This document shows positions 43,891-52,569 of a stretch of 64,000 nucleotides of DNA, piece after piece (positions within the stretch are counted from its first letter, which is position 1; every line of letters begins with the position of its first letter). The stretch comes from TMED14 sp964475135. Lineage in GTDB: Bacteria > Bacteroidota > Bacteroidia > Flavobacteriales > Schleiferiaceae. Under the pieces are notes generated by a model. That model worked only from the letters and a program-made list of their open reading frames with translations. It had not been told where the DNA came from and searched no databases. Both the position numbers and the translations under genes were made by a program. The stretch spans positions 1-64,000 of the forward strand of contig CAYYWL010000005.1 in NCBI GenBank assembly GCA_964475135.1. Reading direction: 5' to 3'.

Positions 43891-46800
43891 TTATCCGCCC
43901 AGATTCAGGCGCAGAGCAATACCACTTTGCCACTGGTTGGTAGGGAACGCCTGCGATGTTTTGAACGAACTGACCGTCTGGTCGTAGTAGAACTGGGTCG
44001 TCAGGCGGCGACTCATGCGGTAGTCGGCGGTCAACTTAATTGTGGTCCGCGTTTGACCGGCGGTTGCTTGATTAAAATCTTCGAGAATTCGGCGAATAAC
44101 GGTTTGGTTGTCACTGAATTTAACGTCGAGTTTGAGTTCGAGGTTGGACTTAATGGTACGTGGAATTCCGCCATTCTCTACAATGCGGAACTGCACATCT
44201 TTAACGATGTAGCCGACGCCCACCGTGACGTCCTTGGACTTGCTCTCTGTGAGTTGGTTGTTGGCCATGCTGAGGTTGAGCTGGCGGGTCATGCCGTAGT
44301 TCAACTTGAACGAAGCGTTGGTCTTGGTCCGCAGGTCGACTCCGAGCAGCGGTGACATGGATTCGGTAACCGAAATCTGGCCTACTTGGCGGTCGGGCAT
44401 AATGTCGAAGTTGTCGTTGCGCGGGAAGGGGTCCAAAGGATTGTCCTGAAGGCGCTGGGCACGCAGCATGTGGGTTTGAAGTCCCGTGACCGTCATGGTA
44501 CTGGCATAGGAGTGGCTGAGACTGAGTGCAGTAAAGACGTTGCGCACAGCCTTAAGGCGCATGAGTCCCGTGTAGGTCGCGTTCCAGTTCGGGAAGAAGG
44601 GCAGTGCCGCATAGTTGCCCATGGGCAGGTTGGTGGTCCAGCGGTTTCCGTACGCCGTCAAGAAGGCGTTGGCGAGGACATCCGTGTGAAGGACCGAGAA
44701 TCCGTCGTATCCGTAGCGCGACGAATCAGCCACATCAATAAAATTAGCTGCGTAATTGGGATCGCGCAGGAGTTGCTCATCCGCCAAGCGCTTTGAAGCG
44801 TCCAAGCGGGCCGCTTTGAACTTATCGTAGGCCGCACTCTCGAAATCGGGACCCTTACTCACATCAAACGCAGTTGGCCACGACAGCCAGCTACTGCTGT
44901 AGGTGACCACTTCTTGAGGATTAAACGCGTGGAAGCCCTGATCGAACAAAGAATCGATCCCCGTCCCCGAGGAGTATCGGTAGGTGTAGGATGCCTGTCG
45001 CCCGTAGGTCTGGGTTGCATTGAGGGTGATACGCATGTCCTGAAGTGGTTCAAGCTGGGCGCGAAGTGTGATGTTGCGGGTCGTGGTTTCGCTCGCGCGC
45101 AGTGGCTGGCGCGGATTTTCGAGCAACCACCCACTTGCCGAAGCCAGCGACGGAAGGTCGTGCGGGAGCCCTACAGCGGCCTTCCATCCCGGTGCCCATT
45201 GGGCCGAAGGTGCCATTCCGCTGAGTACGGGAGTGGTCGAGAATCCCGGCAACAATGAGCCCGTATTAAGACTTGCGGTGGCATTTACACTCTTGAGCAT
45301 GGTCGCGAAATCCACTACGCCCACCAATACTGTTTTGGCCAAATTAGACTCATCGGTCTGATCGGATTTCGCCTTCGTTCCAGCGGCTTGCGCTGGACCT
45401 TTTCCGCCTCGGGCCGTTGCCCCACGGGCGGGCTTTTTAAGCTTGCTGTACCCCGGAATCAGATTGTACAGAGTTGCCATGTTTGCGTTGGCAGAGGCGT
45501 TCCACTTGCCGCTGGACTCGACTGTGTTTCCGAAATTCAAAGAATCCAAATCCGGACGGCTCGCCCAGAGCGAGTTGGTCTTCCAGTCCAAGTCCGCAGT
45601 GTAGCGAACCTGAGTTTGCAAAAATCCCATCAGCGGGAGCTTATTGATTGGTATCGCCCACGTGGTGTTGATGGTGTGGTGGTATTCGATGGGGCGACCA
45701 CCTGCGCGGAGGTTTTCGTTCAAGAAATTCCGCACACTGTCCTCGGAATTGGGACCCGGGAGCTCGTCAAAGCGCAGTCGAATGCGCGAGGTATAGTCGA
45801 GCTTCCACATTTTAGTCGGATCCCAAATGACGTTGTAGTTACGGTCCATCGTGAAGTTCTTGCTGTACGTGATCGGCAGCTGAAACTTAGGATTATCCAC
45901 ATTGCGCATCTGCATGGTCTGCTGGCTTCTAAGGACGTCAGCCCTGATGCTCACGCGCGAAGGCGTAAGATTGAGGTTGGCATCGCGAATCAAGGCGAGG
46001 CTCTTCGGCTTCAGCTTTTTAAATGGCTGAATATTAATCGGATTCGTTTGGTAGGCGTAAGCAAGGCTTCCCCGGTTCTCGACCCTGAGGTCCTGAAGCG
46101 TGTTGGCGTCGCGGCGCAGTACTTCATTGAAGGCGTACGTGGCACTGAGGTTTTCGACGTCCCACGGCATTGGCCTTTTGGGGAGCTTGGCGCTGCCTTC
46201 GCCAGCATTGAGGCCTTGGGCTGCTGACTTTGATTCGGAATCACCCATTCCCGGCGGACCGATCGCCGGGCCGCGTCCCCCGGCGGATCCGCTACTTGAC
46301 GCGCGGTCAAGTCGGACATTAGTGAAGGCGACGGCACGGCGCTGCATGAAATCGCTGACCATGGTACGCAGCGAATCTTTTGCCTGAGCACCGGGAAGGT
46401 TGTCAATCGCCTTGCCCATTTCGATGTCGGGACTGTAGGGATTGAACATAGGGGTCTTCCAGTCCTGAGCATGGGTGACGAACATCGGGAGGCGCAGTCG
46501 GCTGTTCCCCGGTAAAAAGCGGTGCAGGTCGACGTTCGTCTGCATATCGTAGTTGACCGAACTGAACTTGTTGCGCTCGTTGGGCGCCATATCGATTCCC
46601 CCAAATCCAGGGGTCGAGAAGCCGCCACTCAGCGCGACTTGGCCAAGATCTGCTAGTTTGGCGGTTCCACGCGCAATACCCGCCACGCCACCGCGGTTGT
46701 CAAAGTCGGTCATTCGGAGCTCGTTGATCCACACCTCCGCACATTTGTTCAAGCCGTCGTCTGTCGGATTGGTCGAGGAGCGACGCGGGTTGCGAACACC

Positions 46801-49800
46801 CACCATCATCGTTCGGACCCACCCGAGGTTGGGCGTACCCACGACACGGTATACCCGGTCTCCATCAACCCGCTCGTAGGGCATTGCGGGGGTGATGTTG
46901 GGATTGGTGCGCATGGCGGCATCCCGTTCAAGCTTGAGCGCCGTCCAGATTGCGAACTCGATGTCGACATCATTGGCCGCGGGCCATACTACATCTTCTG
47001 CAGTGCTCGCCCAAGGGGTCACGGTGAGCGGCATTTCGTATTCGTAGTAGTTCTGACTGTAGTCGTTTCCGAAGCGCACAAAAAGACGCAAGTCACCGTC
47101 GTTCAACCCATTGGGGTTGTCGCCTGCTTCCGCGTGCACAAACATTTTTACGCGCTTGTTCATTCGCATGTCGACGCTCGTGTTCTTGAAGACGGCACGT
47201 CCGTCTCCGTCGCGGAGCCCGCAGGTGCGCAGACTCAGCGACTGCTCATTCTGCTGCAGGATTGAGGTGTTGCCGAGCAGTACTTGACGGCGGATCCCGG
47301 GAGGCATCACGTAGGCCACAGGAACCCGGCCTCCGTTCTCTTCAAGGTTCACGGCGTTGACGGTGAACGAGGTTTCGTCGGATTCGTCCACGGGAATCAT
47401 CTCGCGCGCCGCGTCAAGGCTGAATCGGTAGCGCCGCCATTCTCCACGCACGAGGTCCAATCGGGCCATGCGGAGTACTACGGGCTGCTGCCAGTCGCGC
47501 AAGATCCAGCGGGCAAAGCGCACCGACCTAAAGTCTTGGGCCCCATTCACCTTTTGGTCCGGTTCAAATACCGGAATCTTGAACTGAATCCACCGCACCG
47601 GCTTTCGGGTTTGGTCGGGCAGTAAGTCGGTGGTCGTCTCGTAGATGTCGGCGATGTAGTTCTGGCCGACCACGAAGTCCTCGGGACGCATTGAGATGCG
47701 GTAGCTGAAGTACTGCTCGCTTCGGTTGAGGGTGGCGTCTCGGTTGACGTCCTCTTTGTCGGGCATGTTGGTGCTCATGGCCGGCTGGCCGTCGATCAGG
47801 TCGGTGCGCGAGTTGCCGTCGGGGTTGTTGAAGTAGCGGTAGCGCTCAAGGATGTTTGCGTCGGCTTGGTCCTGGTTGGTTCCGCGGTAAAAGACGAAGT
47901 TGTCGGCGGCGGGGTCAATCTGTGCGGCAGTGTAGACCGGGCTTCCTGGGCCGAACGCAGCCTGCAAGCGGTCGAGGTAGGTTTGCGATCCGGGGCCGAG
48001 CCAACGGCGCTCGTCGTCATCGCGGAGTCCGTCCAGACCCACATCCTGGTTGGGACGCGAGGCCTCGCTGTTGTCAAATGCGTCAACCACGGGCTGGTAG
48101 CGAGAGGCGTAGCCCCAAACTGAAGAATCCACATCAGTCCGCGATCCGTCTGAAGGCAGTCCGTGCTCAAACGACTGCATTCCGTCCTTGAGGATGTCCT
48201 CAGATACGTTGCCAAGGTGCAGGTACACGTCGCCACCCGGCGCACTGGGGTTGTCCAAGAAGGGGTCCATCACCCAGAACTGGACGAATTCGATGTTCTG
48301 CTCCTCAAAGTTGTTGATGGTGAGCTGGCGCATGATTCCGCCCCAACGGCTGCGCGGATCTTTAAGGCTTCCGTCGGGGTTTAGACCCGCCGAAATTCCG
48401 TTCAGGCCCTGAACGTCGTAGTTGTACGGACCGCGTTCCGTGGGGTCAAACTGCAGATCAAAGGTGTTAATGTTGCGGGCCTGACTCGGGTCGAGGGTGA
48501 TGTTGGGGAACACCTCGGCAAACGGAACCATGCGCTGGTAGTGGTCGCTCGTGATGGCGGGATTGTCGCGAATGTTCTGGGGAGTGATGCTGGTTCCGGT
48601 AAAAAACGAGTTATCGATCATGTACCAAGACAAGCGGGCGCGGTTGTAGTTCGAAGCCCAGTCGTTGGCCATAGAAGCCTCAGGAAAGAGGTCGGGCTGG
48701 CCGTCGGGCACAGAGGCGAGCTGCCAGGTAGTGGTTCCGCGTAGGTCGATTGCTGTTTGACTGCTTTCGAAGTCGTCGAGGTAGGTGGTCGGCTCGCCAT
48801 TGACGTTAATTATCCGCGGTGATCCTGGAAGGAGCTGCGCTACTTCTGCCGTGAGCATGATGCTTGACGGCGCCTTCGTCGACACAAAAGGCAGCTTGTC
48901 GAGTGCGCGCGTCAAACCCGGTAAATTCTTTTCGTACTGAGAATTTAGGCCCCAAATGGCGTTGCGGACGGGCTCGTCGCCCGCGCTCACTTTTTGGGTA
49001 AGTGCCCCCTCGCGGAGCTGCAGGAGGGAGCCTCCGACCACCCAATTCGGCCGCAGCTGGTGGTTGACGGTGGCGCCCGTAAACGTTTTTGCTTGGAAGT
49101 TGAACAGAGAATTGTTCTCAAAACTCACCCGAATTGGAACCCCACTCTGCACAATAGCTTCGTTAATGATCCGAACTTGACCTAGGGCGTAGTCGACCGT
49201 GAAATCCTGGTTTTCAGTAAGTCGGTTTCCGCCTGCCGTAACCGAGATGGATCCGCGCGGAATGTTAAATGAATTGAGCTGTATGACCGATCCGCCCGCA
49301 GATTTGTAGCGTCCGCGGAGCATGAATTTGTTGCGCTGCGTCTGCTCCTGGGCTCGAAACAGCGTCGAGTCGTAGAGCTCTTGGTACACGTAGCGCTTGC
49401 GCTCATCCGCCGACGAAAGCTGCTTTGAGAGCGACGAACCAAATGGCTCAAGGGCCGGCAAAATGATGCGCCCCGTCGAGGTCAGCACCGTCAGCCCCTC
49501 AACAAAGTCAAAAAGTCCGTCGGGAAAAGGATCGCCGTTGCTATTCACTTTATCGGTCTGCAGGACCTGAACCAGGAGCTGGTCCTTGACGCTTGACTTG
49601 GGTAAAAACGGAATCGGCAGTCCGGTCTCGTCGTTGACGTACAGAAGTTCAAGGCGAAAATCTTCGGGACTGAGCTGGAACGCGTTGAGGTTGTACACGT
49701 TCTTCATCATGAGGTCCCAGGCCGGGCTGCGCACGTTGAGAATCTGGTGCTTCAGCAGCTTAAGAATGAGCGACTTTGGAGCGACGATTCCGTCGTTTGA

Positions 49801-51171
49801 AAACTCGCCCACCTGGTAGGTTCGCCCGTTGACGGTATACTGGTAGGCCACCGCAACAACCTCGTCTTGGTTGAGGGCCGTATTGAGCGAAAGGTATCCG
49901 AGCTGGGGATGGAAGCTGTACTCATTGGGCTGCAGCATGCGGGCATTGGTGAGCTGCGCGTACTCGATGTTGCCGTCGTAGCCGCTCGCATCAAGAATGG
50001 ACCCCGCCGACGCGGCATCTCGGATTGAGCCGTAGCGCTGAAGCATTTCCTGCGGATCCAGTCGGTTGACGCGGTTGCTAGGCCACGGGTCCGCGCTGGG
50101 GCCAGGAAAAATGGCTTCACCCTGAAGGCTTCGGGCCGAGCTACGGTAGGCACCCCCCTCTCCTTCACCAAGGTCCAAGAATGCAATAAGGTTGCGCACC
50201 TCTGTCGGGGTATTGCGGCGGTTGGTCACCCACACCTCCACACGGGTGATTTGCACCGGGGATTGGATGATGGGGCGGGTTCCGACCCACTGCTCGTAGC
50301 GGTCGCGAAAAAACTGCGACAGAAAGAAGTGGCGGTTGGCCTCGTAAGCATCTCCTTGAATCAGAAACTCTTGCGTGGAGGCTCCGCCCTGAATATTCAT
50401 ACTCTGACTCTGCGAGCGCTGTTCGGCGAGGACCGTGGTCACCGTCGTTTTGCCAAACTGCATCTGGGTCTTGAGACCAAAAAGGCTCTGAACCCCGGTG
50501 ATCAGGCTCCCGTTGGTGGGCAGGCTTACGTCGCCCATTTCGAAGCCCTTGAGGATGTCGTCCTCTTGACCTTTAAAGTCGAGCTTGATTTTGTTTTCAA
50601 ACGCAAACGTGGCCTCAGTATCAAAGTTGAAGTTCAGATTGAGCCTGTCGCCGAGCTTTCCCGCGGCGCTAATCTGCATCTTTTGGTCGAAGTCGAATGC
50701 CAGGGTCCGCCGGTTGCGTTCTGGAACAATAGGGTTCTTGATGTGCTGGTAGCGGAGTCCAAAGCGAATTTCAGCGCTCCCTGTAGGGCGGATCTCGAGT
50801 TGGTCCGAACCAAAAATATCCCTCAGGACGGGATTAGTGATGTTCATGTCCGGCACGATGCTCGAGCCATCGCGATCTGAAGTGCTCGTTCCTTGCGCCC
50901 AACGCTGCTGCCAATAGTCGGATTCAAGCTGACTGAACTTGAGCTTTTGGTAGTCCGCTGCACTGAGGTAGCGCGGAGACCCGACGGGAACCCCCGCCAC
51001 TGTGCGCTGCAGGATGTAAAATCCGGTTACGGGATCGTAGGTCACCTCGGTCTTCCAATTCGGGGGAGTCGGAAGTCCCGGCATCGCCCAGCCCGTAGAT
51101 GTCGTGTCTTGTGCCCCAAGGCGCAAAACCGCCAGCAAGCCTAGCCCAACAAGTACCCCACGAATGTTCAT
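43891..51171 (-). CDS. sprA: Cell surface protein SprA (T9SS outer membrane translocon)
   Basis: SprA is the giant outer-membrane barrel that forms the protein-conducting translocon of the type IX secretion system. The 2426-aa product has a signal peptide (MNIRGVLVGLGLLAVLRLGAQ). Very long alternating beta segments follow, ending in a C-terminal strand QWQSGIALRLNLGG. Family-typical segments include DMNITNPVLRDIFGSDQLEIRPTG, NTFDLQFDPTERGPYNYD and SDFMQRRAVAFTNVR. The length agrees with other SprA proteins. Its ATG overlaps the ruvA stop by 1 nt (TGATG), so translation is coupled. gcvH, vanZ and tonB follow, the order seen in other Flavobacteria. Confidence 0.95.
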   Translation of the reverse strand: MNIRGVLVGLGLLAVLRLGAQDTTSTGWAMPGLPTPPNWKTEVTYDPVTGFYILQRTVAGVPVGSPRYLSAADYQKLKFSQLESDYWQQRWAQGTSTSDRDGSSIVPDMNITNPVLRDIFGSDQLEIRPTGSAEIRFGLRYQHIKNPIVPERNRRTLAFDFDQKMQISAAGKLGDRLNLNFNFDTEATFAFENKIKLDFKGQEDDILKGFEMGDVSLPTNGSLITGVQSLFGLKTQMQFGKTTVTTVLAEQRSQSQSMNIQGGASTQEFLIQGDAYEANRHFFLSQFFRDRYEQWVGTRPIIQSPVQITRVEVWVTNRRNTPTEVRNLIAFLDLGEGEGGAYRSSARSLQGEAIFPGPSADPWPSNRVNRLDPQEMLQRYGSIRDAASAGSILDASGYDGNIEYAQLTNARMLQPNEYSFHPQLGYLSLNTALNQDEVVAVAYQYTVNGRTYQVGEFSNDGIVAPKSLILKLLKHQILNVRSPAWDLMMKNVYNLNAFQLSPEDFRLELLYVNDETGLPIPFLPKSSVKDQLLVQVLQTDKVNSNGDPFPDGLFDFVEGLTVLTSTGRIILPALEPFGSSLSKQLSSADERKRYVYQELYDSTLFRAQEQTQRNKFMLRGRYKSAGGSVIQLNSFNIPRGSISVTAGGNRLTENQDFTVDYALGQVRIINEAIVQSGVPIRVSFENNSLFNFQAKTFTGATVNHQLRPNWVVGGSLLQLREGALTQKVSAGDEPVRNAIWGLNSQYEKNLPGLTRALDKLPFVSTKAPSSIMLTAEVAQLLPGSPRIINVNGEPTTYLDDFESSQTAIDLRGTTTWQLASVPDGQPDLFPEASMANDWASNYNRARLSWYMIDNSFFTGTSITPQNIRDNPAITSDHYQRMVPFAEVFPNITLDPSQARNINTFDLQFDPTERGPYNYDVQGLNGISAGLNPDGSLKDPRSRWGGIMRQLTINNFEEQNIEFVQFWVMDPFLDNPSAPGGDVYLHLGNVSEDILKDGMQSFEHGLPSDGSRTDVDSSVWGYASRYQPVVDAFDNSEASRPNQDVGLDGLRDDDERRWLGPGSQTYLDRLQAAFGPGSPVYTAAQIDPAADNFVFYRGTNQDQADANILERYRYFNNPDGNSRTDLIDGQPAMSTNMPDKEDVNRDATLNRSEQYFSYRISMRPEDFVVGQNYIADIYETTTDLLPDQTRKPVRWIQFKIPVFEPDQKVNGAQDFRSVRFARWILRDWQQPVVLRMARLDLVRGEWRRYRFSLDAAREMIPVDESDETSFTVNAVNLEENGGRVPVAYVMPPGIRRQVLLGNTSILQQNEQSLSLRTCGLRDGDGRAVFKNTSVDMRMNKRVKMFVHAEAGDNPNGLNDGDLRLFVRFGNDYSQNYYEYEMPLTVTPWASTAEDVVWPAANDVDIEFAIWTALKLERDAAMRTNPNITPAMPYERVDGDRVYRVVGTPNLGWVRTMMVGVRNPRRSSTNPTDDGLNKCAEVWINELRMTDFDNRGGVAGIARGTAKLADLGQVALSGGFSTPGFGGIDMAPNERNKFSSVNYDMQTNVDLHRFLPGNSRLRLPMFVTHAQDWKTPMFNPYSPDIEMGKAIDNLPGAQAKDSLRTMVSDFMQRRAVAFTNVRLDRASSSGSAGGRGPAIGPPGMGDSESKSAAQGLNAGEGSAKLPKRPMPWDVENLSATYAFNEVLRRDANTLQDLRVENRGSLAYAYQTNPINIQPFKKLKPKSLALIRDANLNLTPSRVSIRADVLRSQQTMQMRNVDNPKFQLPITYSKNFTMDRNYNVIWDPTKMWKLDYTSRIRLRFDELPGPNSEDSVRNFLNENLRAGGRPIEYHHTINTTWAIPINKLPLMGFLQTQVRYTADLDWKTNSLWASRPDLDSLNFGNTVESSGKWNASANANMATLYNLIPGYSKLKKPARGATARGGKGPAQAAGTKAKSDQTDESNLAKTVLVGVVDFATMLKSVNATASLNTGSLLPGFSTTPVLSGMAPSAQWAPGWKAAVGLPHDLPSLASASGWLLENPRQPLRASETTTRNITLRAQLEPLQDMRITLNATQTYGRQASYTYRYSSGTGIDSLFDQGFHAFNPQEVVTYSSSWLSWPTAFDVSKGPDFESAAYDKFKAARLDASKRLADEQLLRDPNYAANFIDVADSSRYGYDGFSVLHTDVLANAFLTAYGNRWTTNLPMGNYAALPFFPNWNATYTGLMRLKAVRNVFTALSLSHSYASTMTVTGLQTHMLRAQRLQDNPLDPFPRNDNFDIMPDRQVGQISVTESMSPLLGVDLRTKTNASFKLNYGMTRQLNLSMANNQLTESKSKDVTVGVGYIVKDVQFRIVENGGIPRTIKSNLELKLDVKFSDNQTVIRRILEDFNQATAGQTRTTIKLTADYRMSRRLTTQFYYDQTVSSFKTSQAFPTNQWQSGIALRLNLGG

Positions 51172-51749
51172 CAGAGTCGAGCTAAGGCGCGTTTGATCAA
51201 ATCTTCAACATTGGCATCTGCCGCCTCTGCGGCCAATGCAGAAAGTGCCTTTTCAACCGCGGGACGGGCAAACCCGAGAACCAGTAGGGCCTCTAGCGCC
51301 TCATTTCGGGCCGACGGACTTCCTGCCGAAAGTGGGCTTGACGCGCCCAATTTGACGGCCTTGTCGCGAACGTCCACGACAATGCGCTGCGCAGTCTTGG
51401 CACCGATACCCTTGATGCGCTGAAGGCTTCCGGAATCCCCATTCGCCACAACGCTTAGCGCCTCTTCGGGGCGAAGTGTGGACAAAATGACGCGGGCTGT
51501 ACTGGCTCCGACGCCCGAAACCGAATTGAGCATGAGAAAGACTTCGCGCTCGAGTTCCGAAGCAAAACCAAATAGCAGCTGCGCGTCCTCTCGGTACACT
51601 GGGTGTAGCAGTAGCTTGACCTCTCCACCGTCCGGTAACTGGCCAAAGGTCGTCAGCGAAATTTGGATGAGGTAGCCCAACCCGCCGCATTCCACCACGA
51701 CATGGGTGGGGGTTTTCGCAACGAGGGTTCCGCGTAGGTGGTGAAGCAT
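51171..51749 (-). CDS. ruvA: Holliday junction branch migration protein RuvA
   Basis: RuvA binds Holliday junctions and loads the RuvB motor. The 192-aa protein has the N-terminal OB fold (MLHHLRGTLVAKTPTHVVVECGGLGYLI). The two helix-hairpin-helix motifs are LNSVSGVGASTARVIL and LQRIKGIGAKTAQRIVVD. A C-terminal RuvB-binding three-helix domain ends it. ruvB lies 6.8 kb away in this window rather than adjacent. The gene overlaps sprA by 1 nt. Confidence 0.95.
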   Translation of the reverse strand: MLHHLRGTLVAKTPTHVVVECGGLGYLIQISLTTFGQLPDGGEVKLLLHPVYREDAQLLFGFASELEREVFLMLNSVSGVGASTARVILSTLRPEEALSVVANGDSGSLQRIKGIGAKTAQRIVVDVRDKAVKLGASSPLSAGSPSARNEALEALLVLGFARPAVEKALSALAAEAADANVEDLIKRALARL

Positions 51750-51787
51750 ACCCCTATTAACGCCTTTGTGGGCGAATTCGTATGCTT
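51744..51787. repeat. Inverted repeat spanning the ruvA start region
   Basis: Perfect 8-bp arms AAGCATAC (51744-51751) and GTATGCTT (51780-51787) enclose a 28-nt loop that itself holds a CGCC/GGCG mini-stem. The structure covers the ruvA start codon and the stop of the upstream same-strand gene. It lacks a T-tract, so a simple terminator is unlikely; an RNA structure affecting ruvA translation is possible. Confidence 0.4.
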
Positions 51788-52466
51788 AGTTGACGGTCAC
51801 CTTCACCGTGCGCTCACCGCTGGCCAGAACCACACGAGCGAGCCACAATCCGCGCTGGTTGGGGACAGCCACCGAACCATCTGAGCCGACAGGTGCCGCC
51901 ATGGCAACGCGACCTAAAGCATCCACCCACTCGACACGCACCGCGTCAGAGGGGAGGCCAAACATCCGCGATCCGCTGCGCGCAGGAAATGGGTAAAGCT
52001 GCAGTACCTGAACCTCTGCTTCGGGCGAAGCCACGTAGCGATTGAAGCCGTAAACCACCTGAACCTGAAGCGAATCTGTGGCATCGGCATTGTTTATAAA
52101 GGTGTACCAAATGGTGTCATGGCCGTTGGCCGAGGTGTCGCGAACGTAGGCGTAGCCACTGAAGTCGTTTGCGGTGCTGCCGGCCCCGATAGTCACAGTA
52201 CCCTGGCTCTGGTTGGCCCACACGGGGTAGCACAAGTCCCAGCAGAAGTAGTTGGAATCAACCAATCCGGTGGTTCCGACCTTGCGGCGGACTACGATGT
52301 AATCCTTACTGGCATTTGAAGTGTTGGTCACCGAAACGTGTGCCGTTGCCTGGATGCCGTTGTGGCTATTAATGTAGGCAATGCTATCCATCGACGCGAC
52401 GGACAAGCTTTGCGCTCCGGCGGCGGTTGCCGCCAGAAGGGCGAACAGAAGTACTACTTTTTGCAT
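51786..52466 (-). CDS. Small secreted protein with T9SS type A sorting signal
   Basis: I do not recognise the N-terminal part of this 226-aa protein. It has a signal peptide (MQKVVLLFALLAATAAGAQ). A beta-rich domain with two close cysteines (FCWDLCYPVWA) and ATDSLQVQVVYGF follows. The C-terminal part from about residue 155 looks like a type A T9SS signal (VLQLYPFPARSG, then GLWLARVVLASGERTVKVTVN). I chose the ATG at 52466, which starts the signal peptide. A well-formed promoter ends 4 nt upstream. It is probably exported to the cell surface. Confidence 0.78.
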   Translation of the reverse strand: MQKVVLLFALLAATAAGAQSLSVASMDSIAYINSHNGIQATAHVSVTNTSNASKDYIVVRRKVGTTGLVDSNYFCWDLCYPVWANQSQGTVTIGAGSTANDFSGYAYVRDTSANGHDTIWYTFINNADATDSLQVQVVYGFNRYVASPEAEVQVLQLYPFPARSGSRMFGLPSDAVRVEWVDALGRVAMAAPVGSDGSVAVPNQRGLWLARVVLASGERTVKVTVN

Positions 52467-52470
52467 TGGG

Positions 52471-52498
52471 TAAAGGTACTTCGCTACAGACTTCGCAA
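52471..52498 (-). promoter_or_regulatory. Promoter of the small T9SS cargo gene
   Basis: The minus strand has TTG (52498-52496), 17 nt, then TACCTTTA (52478-52471), one base off the -7 consensus. The box ends 4 nt before the ATG, again implying a near-leaderless message. Confidence 0.5.
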
Positions 52499-52569
52499 CA
52501 AAGCTGCCGAGCGCGTTCATTTTTTACGTAGTTTTCGGCCGCTTAACCCTTTTATTAAAGCCCTTTCAA

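Noticed and set aside
45388..46227. Long plus-strand open frame opposite sprA
   Set aside because: It lies wholly within the sprA coding sequence and its translation shows no recognisable features.
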